Positions 1 to 16,227 of a stretch of 64,000 nt of DNA are shown here, piece by piece. The stretch is from assembly GCF_964340395.1 (NCBI RefSeq), contig NC_135552.1, positions 27,686,181 to 27,750,180 of the forward strand, written 5' to 3'. The first letter of the stretch is position 1, and the number at the start of each line of letters is the position of its first letter. Under the pieces are notes generated by a model, which was not told where the DNA came from, ran no database searches, and saw only the letters and a list, made by a program, of their open reading frames with translations. Both the position numbers and the translations under genes were made by a program. Source of the DNA: Glandiceps talaboti. Taxonomy: Eukaryota > Hemichordata > Enteropneusta > Spengelidae.

Positions 1-242
1 AGTAACAATAGATGAAATATGCTACCTATTTTAAACATGCATACAAAAACTGATAAGGAATTGATACACAAATATTTATATATGTAGATTGTATTTTGTG
101 TGATTTACTGTTGACACTACCACTCATTAATTACACACATTACAGGCTAATTTATTTTTAATGAAGTATACATGATAAAGTAATGAATTCTTAATCTAAC
201 AGACCTTCTGTAGCATGTAACTTTATTTTATGATTTTGACAT

Positions 243-612
243 TAGGTCTAAAAAAATAATTGTTTGGTTCCAGTTACCCGACCCCACCTAGTTTTTCACT
301 GCTGACCTTACATATTTGAGAAAAAAATCATAAAATCATAAAAATTTTGAAGTCTCATGAGAAATAGTGGATGTGGAAACTGACATCAACTTAAAAAGAC
401 AAAATAAAACTGTTCTTCCACTCTGCAATGGCTGTACATCTGATAGGAAGAAATAAGCAACAGAGACCATTTGGAAAACAATGGAAAACCTGAACTAGAC
501 ACACACACAGAAAAAAAATACAATAAAATAAAATTAAAAAATCTACCTACCCCACCTATTTTAAAATTGAGCGTAATTAATTGGAACCACACAATTTTTT
601 TATTAGGCCTTA
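243..612. mobile_element. Inverted-repeat MITE with TAGG(T/C)CTAA ends
   Basis: The left end TTAGGTCTAAAAAAAT and the right end read on the other strand (TAAGGCCTAATAAAAAAAT) both continue into ATTGT(T/G)TGGTTCCA(G/A)TTA. About 40 bp of imperfect terminal inverted repeat encloses ~290 bp without coding potential. The outer TA suggests a Tc1/mariner-type target, but this is not certain. Confidence 0.55.
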
Positions 613-1320
613 GCAGGCCTCTTATGATAAAGTGTTCATCAAGAACAGCACATAGGTAATTCTACCTACATTTTACCCTGTCATTTAAGTATGCAGTAAA
701 AATTTAACATCTACTAAAATTCCAGATGTTTTTATAACTAGTTTATATACTGGGTTCTAACTATCATATGAAAATAAATATCTACCTGTCTTCTAACTGT
801 ATATTTTAAAGGTTACATACACACAATTTATTCAAGCAGTTGATAGCTACCACAGCTCCTCGCACACTTAATACCTGAGTTCCACTACAATTTACCTATT
901 AATTGATCATTGCACTGCAAAACGTATGATATGACAGCTCCTTAAACGTGCACAAGGTTATCCACATGTGCAATATTGAGCTAAATTGTTTGTAACTTAC
1001 TGTTGTCCATTTTGTGGCTCGAACGAACGTAAGACAAGATTGACGGAATAGACAAGATGTAGGTTGAATTTACTGTTTTAAAGTTCATTTCTGTATTTTA
1101 TATAGTCATTAGTAAGGGTAAAGGTAGTTATTCCCAAAATCAGTCTGCATGAAATCTGTGTGTAATCTCGGGGTTGTAGATAAGGAGGAACCATAGTGGA
1201 GAGTGTTTATTTCCAGAGCTATTTTCAATGCTGTTACACTATTGCTGTATATGTGTATATGGAACAATCTTAACATGATGATGTCTACTGTCAGGAATAG
1301 CTGTTGTTGGTGTCACTCTC

Positions 1321-1743
1321 AATCTGATTAAAATCCGATGTAGTGTACACTTGCAATTTCTTTTTGGCTTTTACGTTTACTGTCGTTTGTTCTTTTGTGA
1401 GCACACATTACATACATCTGACAGAACACCATAGGTTTCCTGAATCCAATCTCATACTTACGAGTAGCCAACCAGAACTGTCACCGTTCGAAATTGAAAG
1501 AAAAAGAATGACCAAACAATAACGATAACGATCAATTTCTGTGCTCTGTGCTTGTGCTCTTCGAACAGAGTGCTCTGAAGTACTGAACCCGTATTTTTCG
1601 GCATTTTACGTGTTTCCATTAGTTGAGTAAATTCACTCGGTGTTCTCGAGTTGTAACGAGTGCTCACAAAAGAGGAAATGACAGTAAACATAACAGCCAA
1701 AAAGAAATCGTGAGTGTACACTACATCGGATTTAAATCAGATT
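1321..1743. mobile_element. MITE with ~90-bp terminal inverted repeats and 12-bp target duplication
   Basis: Left end AATCTGATTAAAATCCGATG; right end on the opposite strand AATCTGATTTAAATCCGATG. The similarity runs on for about 90 bp to GTGAGCAC. The element is flanked by the direct repeat GGTGTCACTCTC (1309-1320 and 1744-1755). The long duplication points to a Mutator-like superfamily. It shares its ends with the element at 42229-42479. No transposase is present. Confidence 0.75.
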
Positions 1744-1755
1744 GGTGTCACTCTC

Positions 1756-4700
1756 AGACCCTAATATTATTACCCATACAAAGTATACAGACACAAGAAG
1801 ACTATAAGAAACCAACACCTGCACATTACTCCTTAGAAATTGACAAACTGATTCATACCCAAACATGCAAATAACATCGATTCACAAGACCTTGCCAGAT
1901 TTTCAATTGAATTAAGTCTTGAATGCATTCATTGATATACTATACAATGCCACCAACTTATCACTAATTTTTAACTCACTCAATATTTATCCATGACACA
2001 TACTTTTTTAATTCACTTTAGTTAATAAAGTCATTGTTTTTATCAGTTTGGTCATGAAATGTGTCATCAGAAAAAACTGGTCTCCTACTAATACTATGTC
2101 TACTACAGATAAAATAATATACTGAAAAAAAATGATTGATAAGCCAATAAATGAAAGATTTGTCCAATTCTGTATGTTATTTATTACAGCAATTCAACAT
2201 GTGTAATCATATTCAGAAATATATCATGAAAAGGAGTATGTCCTGTCATGACTATGTTACAAGTGTGGTCCATGAAGAAGTACTGCAAAGATATAAAATT
2301 CAAATTCTGAAATCCAATTTTTGTATTCTATGACTACAACTTATATCTTGCTGTCAACACATTCCCAAGAAATGGCCACAGCTTTAGAAAAGTGAGCCAA
2401 GCCCAACAACATTTAGGTCTCAAAAATAAATTTGGACATTGATATTTAAAAGAATTTCAAGCCTTACTGGTGTCTTGTTTCAGGCCAGGGTTCAAGGGTC
2501 ATACCTCCTGTCAGAGGAAGCTAATCAGTCATAGAGGACATGTGAAATGTCACAATTCTCTTTCTTTTGACACCCCATCAACACAAACCTTTGTCACTTT
2601 CACTGTTTCCTACATCATTTCTTTGATACACCTAAAGTGGCTTTCACACCAGGATACAACATGGACTTTCAGCCCACATAATTTGAATACAGAATTCTAA
2701 CTTGAAATGAATGCTGAAACATTATCCATTATTTTTGTGTCACAACACCTATCCATTTCTGTGTCCATTTCTAAGGGTAAATAAACTTGTCTTTAGTTCA
2801 TAGGCTCTTAGCCTTCTTAGCTGTAATTGATATGATAGAGTGACTTTCCTTCCAGGACTCTAACCACATCCAACATAATTTGAACATGGAATCAAAACTG
2901 ACATACACACTGAAATATCCCTCTAGATCTGGAAATATCATCCCTGTTTTTTGTGCCACAGCACTGAAACACAGCACTGAACACAGCACTGAACACAGCA
3001 CTGAAACACAGCACTGAACACAGCACTGAAACACAGCTGAAACACAGTGATAGAGGGGGACTGTGAGTGAAACAAAATATTGCGTGATTCACCACTATTT
3101 TTATGCCACAACACATATCCATGTCAGAGTTCACTTCATAAAACTCTCAAATGTCAATCATTTTTATGAACTGCTTTCTCTCCTGGACTCTGACCACATC
3201 CTACATTATAGGTGTATCATATTCAGACTGAAACAGACACTGGAAAACACTACCAATCATCCTAGTACAATGACTTTCTCTATTTTCATGTCCATTACAT
3301 TACAGTGTTCATTTCTCTGTCTAATTCAATACGTTAGGTAGTTAAAGTTTCATTATGGTAAACTGACCCAGTTCATCTTAATAATTCATTCCGTGTTCCA
3401 AATTAGAAAACAATTTGTGTACTTCCCATGTCCTTTTTACTGCTTTCAGTTCTCAATATCATATTACACCGGACATTTTCCTTTGCCAGTAAATTAACAA
3501 CGTTCGAATCACACAATATTTCACTTTGATAAATCTTATCACTTGAGTCATAAAATAGAACAGTATTTATATCTCACAAGGAATAAATATAAAACATTTT
3601 ATGAATTAAATGATTTCTTTTCAATGGAATGTGGGAATAAAGGATGGCAATAAAAGTTCAATTACATACATCAGAATACAACACTATATCGATATAATTT
3701 ACTCTCATATAAAAAAAAAACCAGTTAATCTACTAACTGTCTTCTGAATTTTTGTCCTATTTGAAAGAACTTTTAACCAGCAATTTTATACACTTTCTTT
3801 TGAGACATTTTAATGGTGGTTTTTTTCTGTGTTTTTGTAACTTGTATTATTTTTCATTTTTAGTTGTTAGCTTGTTGTACAATGCACTGAGACATAATGT
3901 AACACATTTCTTTAAAAATTAAAATAATAATAAAAACTAACTAACCCACAGCTACCCATTATTTCCGTTGTGGAATATCTGCATCACCATTTGTATATTT
4001 CTACGTACAATTTGTCTATTTCTGGAACACTTCCTTGTATATTTCAACACAAAAACTTGTCTATTTCATTCAAAAATATAATTCTTAGTTTACTATTTTG
4101 ATATACAACTAATAAATTCATCCGTTATGTCTATCACATAAACTTGCAACGATTTGGATATTTTGATGTTACAATGCTCAAAGAATTAAAATGTTACAAA
4201 AACAAGTCCCATTTAAACAAAATAGAAAATATTTATTAATTAAAATAAAATTTATTAATTTACTAATCCTGAAATTATTAATTCATTTAATCTTATCCTA
4301 ATATAACATTTTTAATTTTTACTATATCTAACTATAGGTGTGGCATCTTGACATTTTTTCTAGTTCATCCTGTTTTTTAAGTGGGACAGTACCCTCTAAC
4401 TTATCCTCAGCTCATAAACAAATACACTATAAACAATAACGAGTCTACATAAAGTACCACATCATGGCTGTATATGGACATCATTAACATGAAGGTCATA
4501 TTTAAATGAAGGCATAATAATTAGGACACATCAAACTACTACTTGGAACTTTTGAGGAACATCCTGCCATTGTAACTTTTCCTGTTTTATTTCACGACAT
4601 GTCTACACAATAATTTCCTCAGAAACTTGCTTAATTCGTGTTAATTTCTCTTCACTTCCCTGTTCACATTTTTTTCCAAAAAAAGTAATAACTTTTTAGT

Positions 4701-5718
4701 GTTACATTTTCAATGTTTATGTGATTTGTTTTGTTTTAGTTTTCACGTTTGTTTAAAACTACCTTACAATTTACAGGTTTTTCCTTGAAAGGTCCTCCTT
4801 TTTCTGATAGCTTGCTTATCTTTTCAAGTATTTGAACTTCGCGTATCATATTGAACAGTTTTGGGAGTTTATTTGTTCAGCGCGCTGACATTCTCTACCT
4901 CCAGATTCTACCAGACCATAGGTCTTGGATCTATGACCAGACAATACTCGACGGTTTCGATGGCATTATGTAACGTATCAAAGTGTACTTTTTTACGCCC
5001 AAGTTAATACGGTAAACAACTCCACGAAAAGTTTACTGAAAAACATCGATCTGTTGACATACGACCAAGTCACACCCAAACAGACCGCTCACCATGACAA
5101 ACCATATCTATGTATGCGTGGATGATCCTTTGCTACCGTAGTCCGACCCCCGAGAGTCTCGTAGCAAAAAGGGGCGGTCAAATAACATCGCATGGCGGCC
5201 CCTTCAAGAGAGAAACTTCAGTTCATCGCCTTACAATTTTGACATATCTCTGTCATCATCTATGGTCATGCTATTTTCTCTGACACTGTCGACATCGTCC
5301 AACATAATCTATGTTACATGGCCTCTCTTTGCAGAGGTCAGGTCGTGATTTAGGCCAAATGTGAGAATGAGTTTGAACCTGTTAGTGTTACTGTCAAAGG
5401 AAACAATCTTTGATTTAAATCGAACAGCGTCTATGAAATAGCTGTCACTGCTAATGTCATTTCAAAGGGACGATAAAGACAGTCTCTGTAATCTAGTTCG
5501 CTGACTTCCTTACATTGATAAGATAGCTAAAGTAAATAGGAACCGTTGTATCTTTTTACACATTCTTCCACCGAGCGTACAGTGTTTCCACCCCTCGTCG
5601 TACGTACGCCTATGTAATGCGAGCCCATGCTAACTAGAAGTGTGAAATACTTACATTTTTCACGTGTGTCACTGTCAACGCTCCTGTGAACTATTTGGTG
5701 TCTTAATATCCAAGTTTA
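1756..5718. other. AT-rich stretch, no gene recognised
   Basis: I see no exon with convincing coding character. Three diverged copies of a motif around GGACTCTRACCACATCC lie between about 2640 and 3220, suggesting an old ~300-bp repeat. CpG frequency rises from about 4860 onward. Confidence 0.5.
2958..3042. repeat. Short tandem array, 14/15-bp unit
   Basis: CAGCACTGAA(A)CA repeats about six times with one-base length variation between units. It sits in noncoding sequence; the open frames across it are by-products of the repeat. Confidence 0.8.
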
Positions 5719-5949
5719 TCAGTACGCCCGATTAGTTGTAGATTTGATCGGAATGCAGAAAACGAGTATGTCTTGGTTGCAGAGCCTCTCCACGGTGATG
5801 CATTCGAAGACGTCGTACAGAATGACTTCATTTCCGTTTCCGGGGGCGTGGTCTTTTATGTTCGAGACAAGTTCCTCCGTAGCCGTGTAGCAGACGAGCA
5901 GATAGTCGGACGACGCCGCGGAGGAGTTCCACAAATAATCTGGAGATTT
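5719..5949 (-). other. Unassigned CpG-rich open frame, open on both strands
   Basis: The minus-strand frame has no in-frame ATG and ends at a TGA at 5719. It reads for about 75 residues with protein-like composition, including DYLLVCYTATEELVSNIKDH and EVILYDVFECITVERLCNQD. The antisense codons in the same register are also open and protein-like (EYVLVAEPLHGDAFEDVVQN). Base composition differs from the surroundings (many CpGs, RNY-type codons). It could be an exon of an unidentified gene or a chance result of a CpG-rich promoter region. I recognise neither translation, and no strong flanking splice site settles the strand. Confidence 0.3.
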
Positions 5950-8748
5950 TTTTCAAATCACGAAAGAAGGTTGAAATCAGTGTTTATTGTCAAAGTCCGG
6001 TTGTCAAAACGTGAACGGAAATCCGTTTTATTCAAAGTATAATTTCAAAAAATAATATAATGTGTAATTAAAACCGAATTAAAAACACCATCAATTATAA
6101 GTAACATTGGTTAATCTTAATTGCAATCAATATATTTTTATTGATCGTTTGATGATAAGATATCTAATTAATGTAAATTTTGTAATCAGTTGAAATATTT
6201 ACATATCAAATGACAATTATAATTCATTTCAACTTTAATGCTAACCTTTCTTGTCTTCCAGATTCAAGTCATGAAATAAATAAAATTAATTGTAAAATCA
6301 TCATTTTCTATCAGATCAGACATTTCAAAGCTAGAGTAGAGTGAGTGTTAGTATTACTTTCCATTTTCTCAAGTGTTCTTTTTGATCCAATCATATATAT
6401 ACCACTGAGCCATAGCCAAGTTCTATTTTGGTACAGTAACTATGCAGTCTTTACTGAATCATAATAACCTGAAATGCTATCTTTATCTGTGTTATATGAA
6501 AGCATGAACATTGTATATTTTATTCATTTAAACCATTTAAAAAAAAATTTTTCAGTCTGCTATACTTGGGGCAACATGTAGGCATATCGAATAAATAAAT
6601 AAATAAATAAATAAAATAAAATAAATAAATAAAACAGACAAAAACACTTTGCATTAAACCTTAGCACTCCCATAAACTTACAGCCTTAGTATATTATTTT
6701 GATCATACAACCAACAATCTATTTACTCAAAATTGTTTAAAATACCAGTAATTACTCTCTGTAGAAACTGTACATGTTACTTAGATGTCCTTGTATAGTA
6801 GCAGGTTGAAATTATGATTTATTGGGGCTCTGATTTTTGGGTGCTACATGAACATACACACACACAGGTGATTCAATACTGTTCAGGGTGTATGATATTA
6901 TGATTAAGTCATCATATATAACAAAACTTAAAAAAAAAAAACATTCCAGTTGCGGCTAGTGCAGTTGAAATGTTGAGTTTGGGTAAATAACATTGGAAAT
7001 TTAGGACTCTAACAATATTGGCATATTTTCAGTACAATGTCTGTAAGTACATATGTACATTTCTATATACATGAATGTCTTTTGCAACTGAAACATATAC
7101 AAATGCAAATCAATTCTGGTTTTCTACATTCAATTGTCCATATGGTTGTTTTTATGCCATGTTTTCTTACCTCAAATCAATCACTAACACTCATATGTAC
7201 ATTTCAAATTCTACATAGATACACTAACACATATACTCACACATACTGACAAACATGAAAGGTTTAGTTAACAATACATAACAGCCTGGGCAATATAGTT
7301 TCATTGTGATTATGTATGTATTTATTTCTTTGATTGGCAATTTATTTACAAAAAAGTTGATAAAAATAACTGCAGTAATTCTAATTTACATTTTTCAATC
7401 ATATATCTATTAAAAGGTTTATAGAATTAGTCATTATTATTTTACAATCAAGTCTAAATATTGAAGTCATGTGGTTTTTTCCATCATCTATAAAATTAAT
7501 GTAATTATGCTGTTCATCAATGAATGAGTGGAATTTTAATCTGAAAACAGAAACCAAATCTTGTCTGAATGTATTTTTCTCTAATGAATATATGGCATAC
7601 ATTAAAAAATTATATATCTGCACATACTTTGGTACACAAAAAGCTCTGGATAACATCTGTAAGTTATTTCCTAGATTGAAAACCAGATTGGAAATAACAG
7701 TTGATAAGTGTGACTGAATATATACAACTGAATATCTGCTAGATCGAGTTGGAGCCAGATTTATCTACAAATGTGAAACCGCACAGAACATTCAAATTCA
7801 ACGTCTTGACACTTGGTGGCGCACTTATAGAAAATTGAATTTACATATCTTGACACTTGGTGGCGCACTAACACTTGACCATTGGTGGCATGCATACTGC
7901 TCCGTCTTTACATTCACACACATTATGGCTTGAGATTTACCGGTATGTCAGCAAGTATTTTGTTTCTGATAGTCAGATTTGACAGGCAAACAAAATTACA
8001 AAGTATCATAAAATAAGGCAGATATAAAGCACTTCTACAATCTTGGCAGATAAATTGTTGACCTCAAGAGACTGTACACAATATAGAAGAATTACATATT
8101 CTACAAAATAAACATTTTGTAAGTTAAAGAATATAGTTTTGGAATTTGAGATATATTGTCCTAGCATACTGTTTTCATGTTGTCAACAGTTTTGAGAGTA
8201 AAGTTACTAATTCAATGCTATCAAAATTAATTCAGGGTAACATGGCCCTAAAAAATACTATTTTGTTGTTCATTATTCAAGTAATCACCAAATTCCAATC
8301 TCATTTTTTTCTAAAGGAGCAAAAAAAATGAAACTAACTTGAATAATGCGTCTATGTTCTGGACTATGCAGTATTGTGTTGTCAAATATTTTTCTTGTTT
8401 GTTTTCTTTTTTTGTTTACACTTACTTTTACTGAAGGCATGCACAAGATAGTGCTGAACACAAAGTAGTTGGGAAATGTTAAAATTGTACATTGTCTCAC
8501 ACAAGGATATAGAAAATAGCAAAGTATTGCAAACAGTTGTTAAAGTCAAACTCAAGAGGGCATACTTTAACAATACATTCCACAAAACAGATATCACATC
8601 TAATACCAAAAAAAAATATGATTTTCTGATTTTTTGTATTTTTTCTGATTTTCCCCAAGAATAAAAAAACACAAATGAAATAAAGCAATGTACAATAAAG
8701 GAAATTAATGAGATGTTGTTTTGTAGAATAAAAGAGAAATGGTTTTGA
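5950..8748. other. AT-rich interval before the SPC25 3' end, no gene recognised
   Basis: It contains an AATA microsatellite at about 6590-6633 and two copies of a segment around CTTGACACTTGGTGGCGCAC at about 7804-7870. The part nearest 8748 must include the SPC25 3' UTR, but I see no clear AATAAA on the minus strand close to the stop. Confidence 0.5.
6590..6633. repeat. (AATA)n microsatellite
   Basis: AATA repeats with interspersed AAATA, about 44 bp. Confidence 0.8.
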
Positions 8749-12799
<4,051 letters not shown>

Positions 12800-15242
12800 T
12801 GTAACACAGTTCAGTGTATACCGTACGGTTATCTGTAGAGGTGAAGTAAACAAATTCAAAAATCCGTTGATGAGCTTCAGTTCTCAACAAGATATCTTTC
12901 AAAAATACCTTATTTGAATAAAATTTGTTCAAACTTTGATGAGTACCCTAAAAATTCAACACCTTAGCATGAAATTAGAAAATAAATACATGTAGTTTTG
13001 GCTGTAAACAATCATTCCATTCATGGGTTGATAACAAATTATTTATTAACCCTACCCCAAAGTCCTCTGTGAGAGGTTGACAAAGTGGAACAAAGGTAGG
13101 GTGACAAAAATCGATAAAACTGGGTTCAAAACAAGTCTGTGTGACAGTGACTGATATTGAATCAATGGAAGAGTTATAACCGATAACAGAGTGTCTATAG
13201 TAAGTGTGCAATACCCCATAGTATTGTACAGTATATACATACAGTGCTAACACAGTAGCTGTACAGCCAGGGGGAGACAGAGTAAGCTGAAACTCAATTC
13301 TGACGTGTCCCTCTCTTCTCTTCTCTCTTATTTGGAATTATAGAAATGAATTCCACCCTCCGCCACTATGATTCCCAAACCTTGGTAAATGGGAGTGACA
13401 ACAGCTTGCATCAAGTCCCAGCTTACTCCATCTGTAAACAGTCACTATACTATAGTATAGTTGCCGTGTGAGCTGTCAGCTCTCAAGTCATTATTGTATT
13501 GTACAGCACAAAATGTCATAGGAAACCAACTCCTAAGAAGCCTTCTAAGTAAATCCATATTGCATATTTATGATATCATATACCTGTAGATGTCTGATCA
13601 GGTTAGGGAGAGAGGCCGAGGTCTAAAAGAGTAGAAAGGCTGAACAATGGCCAATATATTGAAATATGCATTTATGATTGGCACAGCTGTGTCAGTTATG
13701 ATTGGTTTCTATAGAAATTGTACCATCAGTGTTTAGGTAATAGTATATATATGTGCAACAATTTTTTTTTGTACTGGGTACATACTTTAGATTATTAAAA
13801 TGTAGGTGTGAAAACTGGTTGTTTGGTAGAGCTATAGAAAAAGTTGGACCAGAACAAAAGAATGGTTCCATGTAATGCTTATTACATGCAACATAACACT
13901 AATGTAATGATTCAGGATTGAAACATAGCCCTTGGAAAGGAAAACATATCTTCCTCGTCTGTGTTAAGCATAGACATTTCTCTCCAAGAGTCCAAGGTCG
14001 GTTTTAACAAGTGCAGACTGTTTGCTAGTATAGTTCCTTTATGGTATTGTTATGATTTACACCTCCACTCTTTACTTAGAAACCACATTTGCATCTAGAC
14101 TAACTGTCTGCAACATCTGTTCAAATACAACTTGAGAATAACCACTGATACACTTTTCTTTAGTGTTGTACAACAGTAACAACATGTACATGTGAGACCA
14201 GTCACTCTTCAGTGTATCTATCATTCATAGCAGATACAACACTAGTAATCTATATACTCAGTAATAACATTGAATAATGAGTTTCAAAATACAATTTGAA
14301 GTCCTAATTTACTATACATTTATGTTATTTTATCCTGTCTTAGTCTGCCATATTTCATTTACTTGCTGCATTCAAGTACAATACATGTTTTGATACCTTG
14401 AGGCTATACAATCAATGTCTCCTTCATGTGTAACACAATGCATGTTGTAACTATATGCAAAGTAAAAAAGCTCCACAGCAAAGCAGGGAATTGACTTGAA
14501 TTTGAGTCAACCATGCATGATGTGTTAATAAAGTTCCATGGCTCAATGACTGAACTAGTCTTAGCTACATGCGTAACACAAAAGATGAAAGCACTCAATA
14601 AAAGTACAAGATTTAAACACCCCATGGTGTGTTTCCATCTATTGATTTCACATTTCTAATGAATGTTTCAAAATCAAGCCTGGAAGTGTTTTACAACATG
14701 ATGACCTGCGCTATGAGAGAGCACATCAAAGCTGAGCTGAGCTCCTTTAGCTGGTATCAACAATGTGAACCATGTATTTAGTTTGTCAACAGAGCAGACT
14801 GTCAGGTGAGCAAAAATCTAATTACAAACTGTGTTATTTCTGAGCTGTGTATTTTCACTGTGTAAAATGAAAGAAAATGGCAGTCTGACATGACTGAATT
14901 GCAATATTCACATTCGCTGACAATCTTGTTATAGTTTGCACCTTTAGTTAAAATTGTTTTCAAAAATAAAACTTCAAAGTAAACTAACCCCTGGTATTTG
15001 TGAATAATATTAATAATTAATATTCTGACAAGTCCATGCTTGTTATTTGTCTTCAAAATAACTCAAATCAAAAGAATCAAAAACAAACAAATGAACTAGA
15101 AAATGACCCAAAGGAATTTACATAATTACCAGAATGTCCCAGTGGTCTCATACACCTTGGCTAAAACTGCACTGGCGACAAAAAAATATGGATTCTGGTC
15201 TCGGCGGCGAGTCATAAACACGCACAATTTTCCCTAGCTTAC

Positions 15243-15400
15243 CCACGCTGCCACTGGAGCGTCGCGTCGTTCTTTTTAAAGATATTATGACGTCGCCAGG
15301 TGATAGATTCGAAAGGTGGATGAGGGCCAATAAAGTGTTTACAAAAGGTAACAATCGGTCATTTCTCATTCATTGTTTACATTGTACCCGTCACAAAGAA
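15243..15400 (-). other. Candidate noncoding first exon of SPC25
   Basis: On the minus strand a strong 5' splice site (GCGTGG followed by GTAAGC) ends a CpG-rich segment at 15243. Joined to the acceptor at 12833-12834 (CTCTACAG) it would give SPC25 a spliced 5' UTR. The 5' limit is a guess. A short open frame crosses this exon but resembles nothing known. Inference only; transcript data are absent. Confidence 0.35.
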
Positions 15401-15865
15401 ATTATGTAAATTAGAAACACAATAAACATTCGGAATGGTAACGGTACACCCCTACCGTTTGATTAAGTTACAGTAACGAGGGCATATCTTACTGCGATAA
15501 AATATATATTGCTTCTGTGACTCGACTTCCGAGGTCGTCTTCAGAGCAAGAATCGACATTTTTTCTGCTCTGGTTACGGCGCAATGCCACTGCCACTCAC
15601 TGCCAGCAAATCGACCACTGACTCGCAATGACTCACTCTCTTCTCCATTTTAGTATTCAATCTGTGAATAATCGACGCCACTGTTTGATAATCTAAAATA
15701 ACAGCTTCATGGTTGGAATTACACACTTACTCAAATATGTGCAACTTAGTCAGTCAAGTCAATAAGAAAGCTGTAAACATCGCTTGGACAGCACAAGAAT
15801 ATCGCCAAGTACGTACCTTCGTTCAAACTATGGCGGTGTTCATGAGCTCAACCAATCATGAAAGA

Positions 15866-15883
15866 GTGTATCACGTGATACAC
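15866..15883. promoter_or_regulatory. 18-bp palindromic E-box (TCACGTGA core)
   Basis: GTGTATCACGTGATACAC is a perfect palindrome, 10 bp after a CCAAT box and about 345 bp before the RAB18 start codon. The TCACGTGA core is the type bound by bHLH-zip factors such as USF and the MITF/TFE family. Binding is inferred from the motif only. Confidence 0.45.
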
Positions 15884-16227
15884 AGTTATGATGACGTATT
15901 CGAAAGAACCGCAACTGATGACCGAGGACAGAACGAAAGCATCCGGACTTCACTGAATTTTGGCAAATTGACATCATAATCTGACAGATTTGGTACTCTG
16001 GATCCCGTTTTGAAGAAGAAGTATCGATTAGTAGCCTTTTTGGACCAATTATAAGTGTCGAATCTGAAACAGTGCCTGAATACGTGGATATTGTCCCATC
16101 ATATTGAATGACGAAGTTTCTATTTTGATTGTTCACTCGATCATTTGAACCTAACATACCCTTAGAAAAGTAATTTACTCGTCGTGTTACCGTGTGTTAC
16201 CACTAGCCTATAAATTATTTATTCAAA

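Larger units (their letters stand above)
15150..16227. promoter_or_regulatory. CpG-rich divergent promoter interval between SPC25 and RAB18
   Basis: CpG density rises sharply here against the AT-rich surroundings. SPC25 leaves to the left and RAB18 to the right. Visible motifs are a CRE-like TGACGTCG on the plus strand near 15288, a CCAAT box at 15852-15856, and an 18-bp perfect palindrome containing the E-box CACGTG at 15866-15883. The assignment as a shared promoter is inferred from gene orientation and base composition. Confidence 0.55.

Noticed and set aside
1000-1016. Minus-strand ATGGACAACA followed by GTAAGT, like a first coding exon
   Set aside because: I could not find a following exon that continues the frame towards the left edge, so support is too weak.
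5190-5240. ATGGCGGCC start-like sequence with a 16-codon frame
   Set aside because: The frame stops at once and no good donor is nearby; kept only as part of the CpG-rich patch.
15148-15369. 73-codon minus-strand frame in the SPC25/RAB18 promoter
   Set aside because: No family resemblance; it crosses a good splice donor and a CpG-rich promoter, so it is likely chance.
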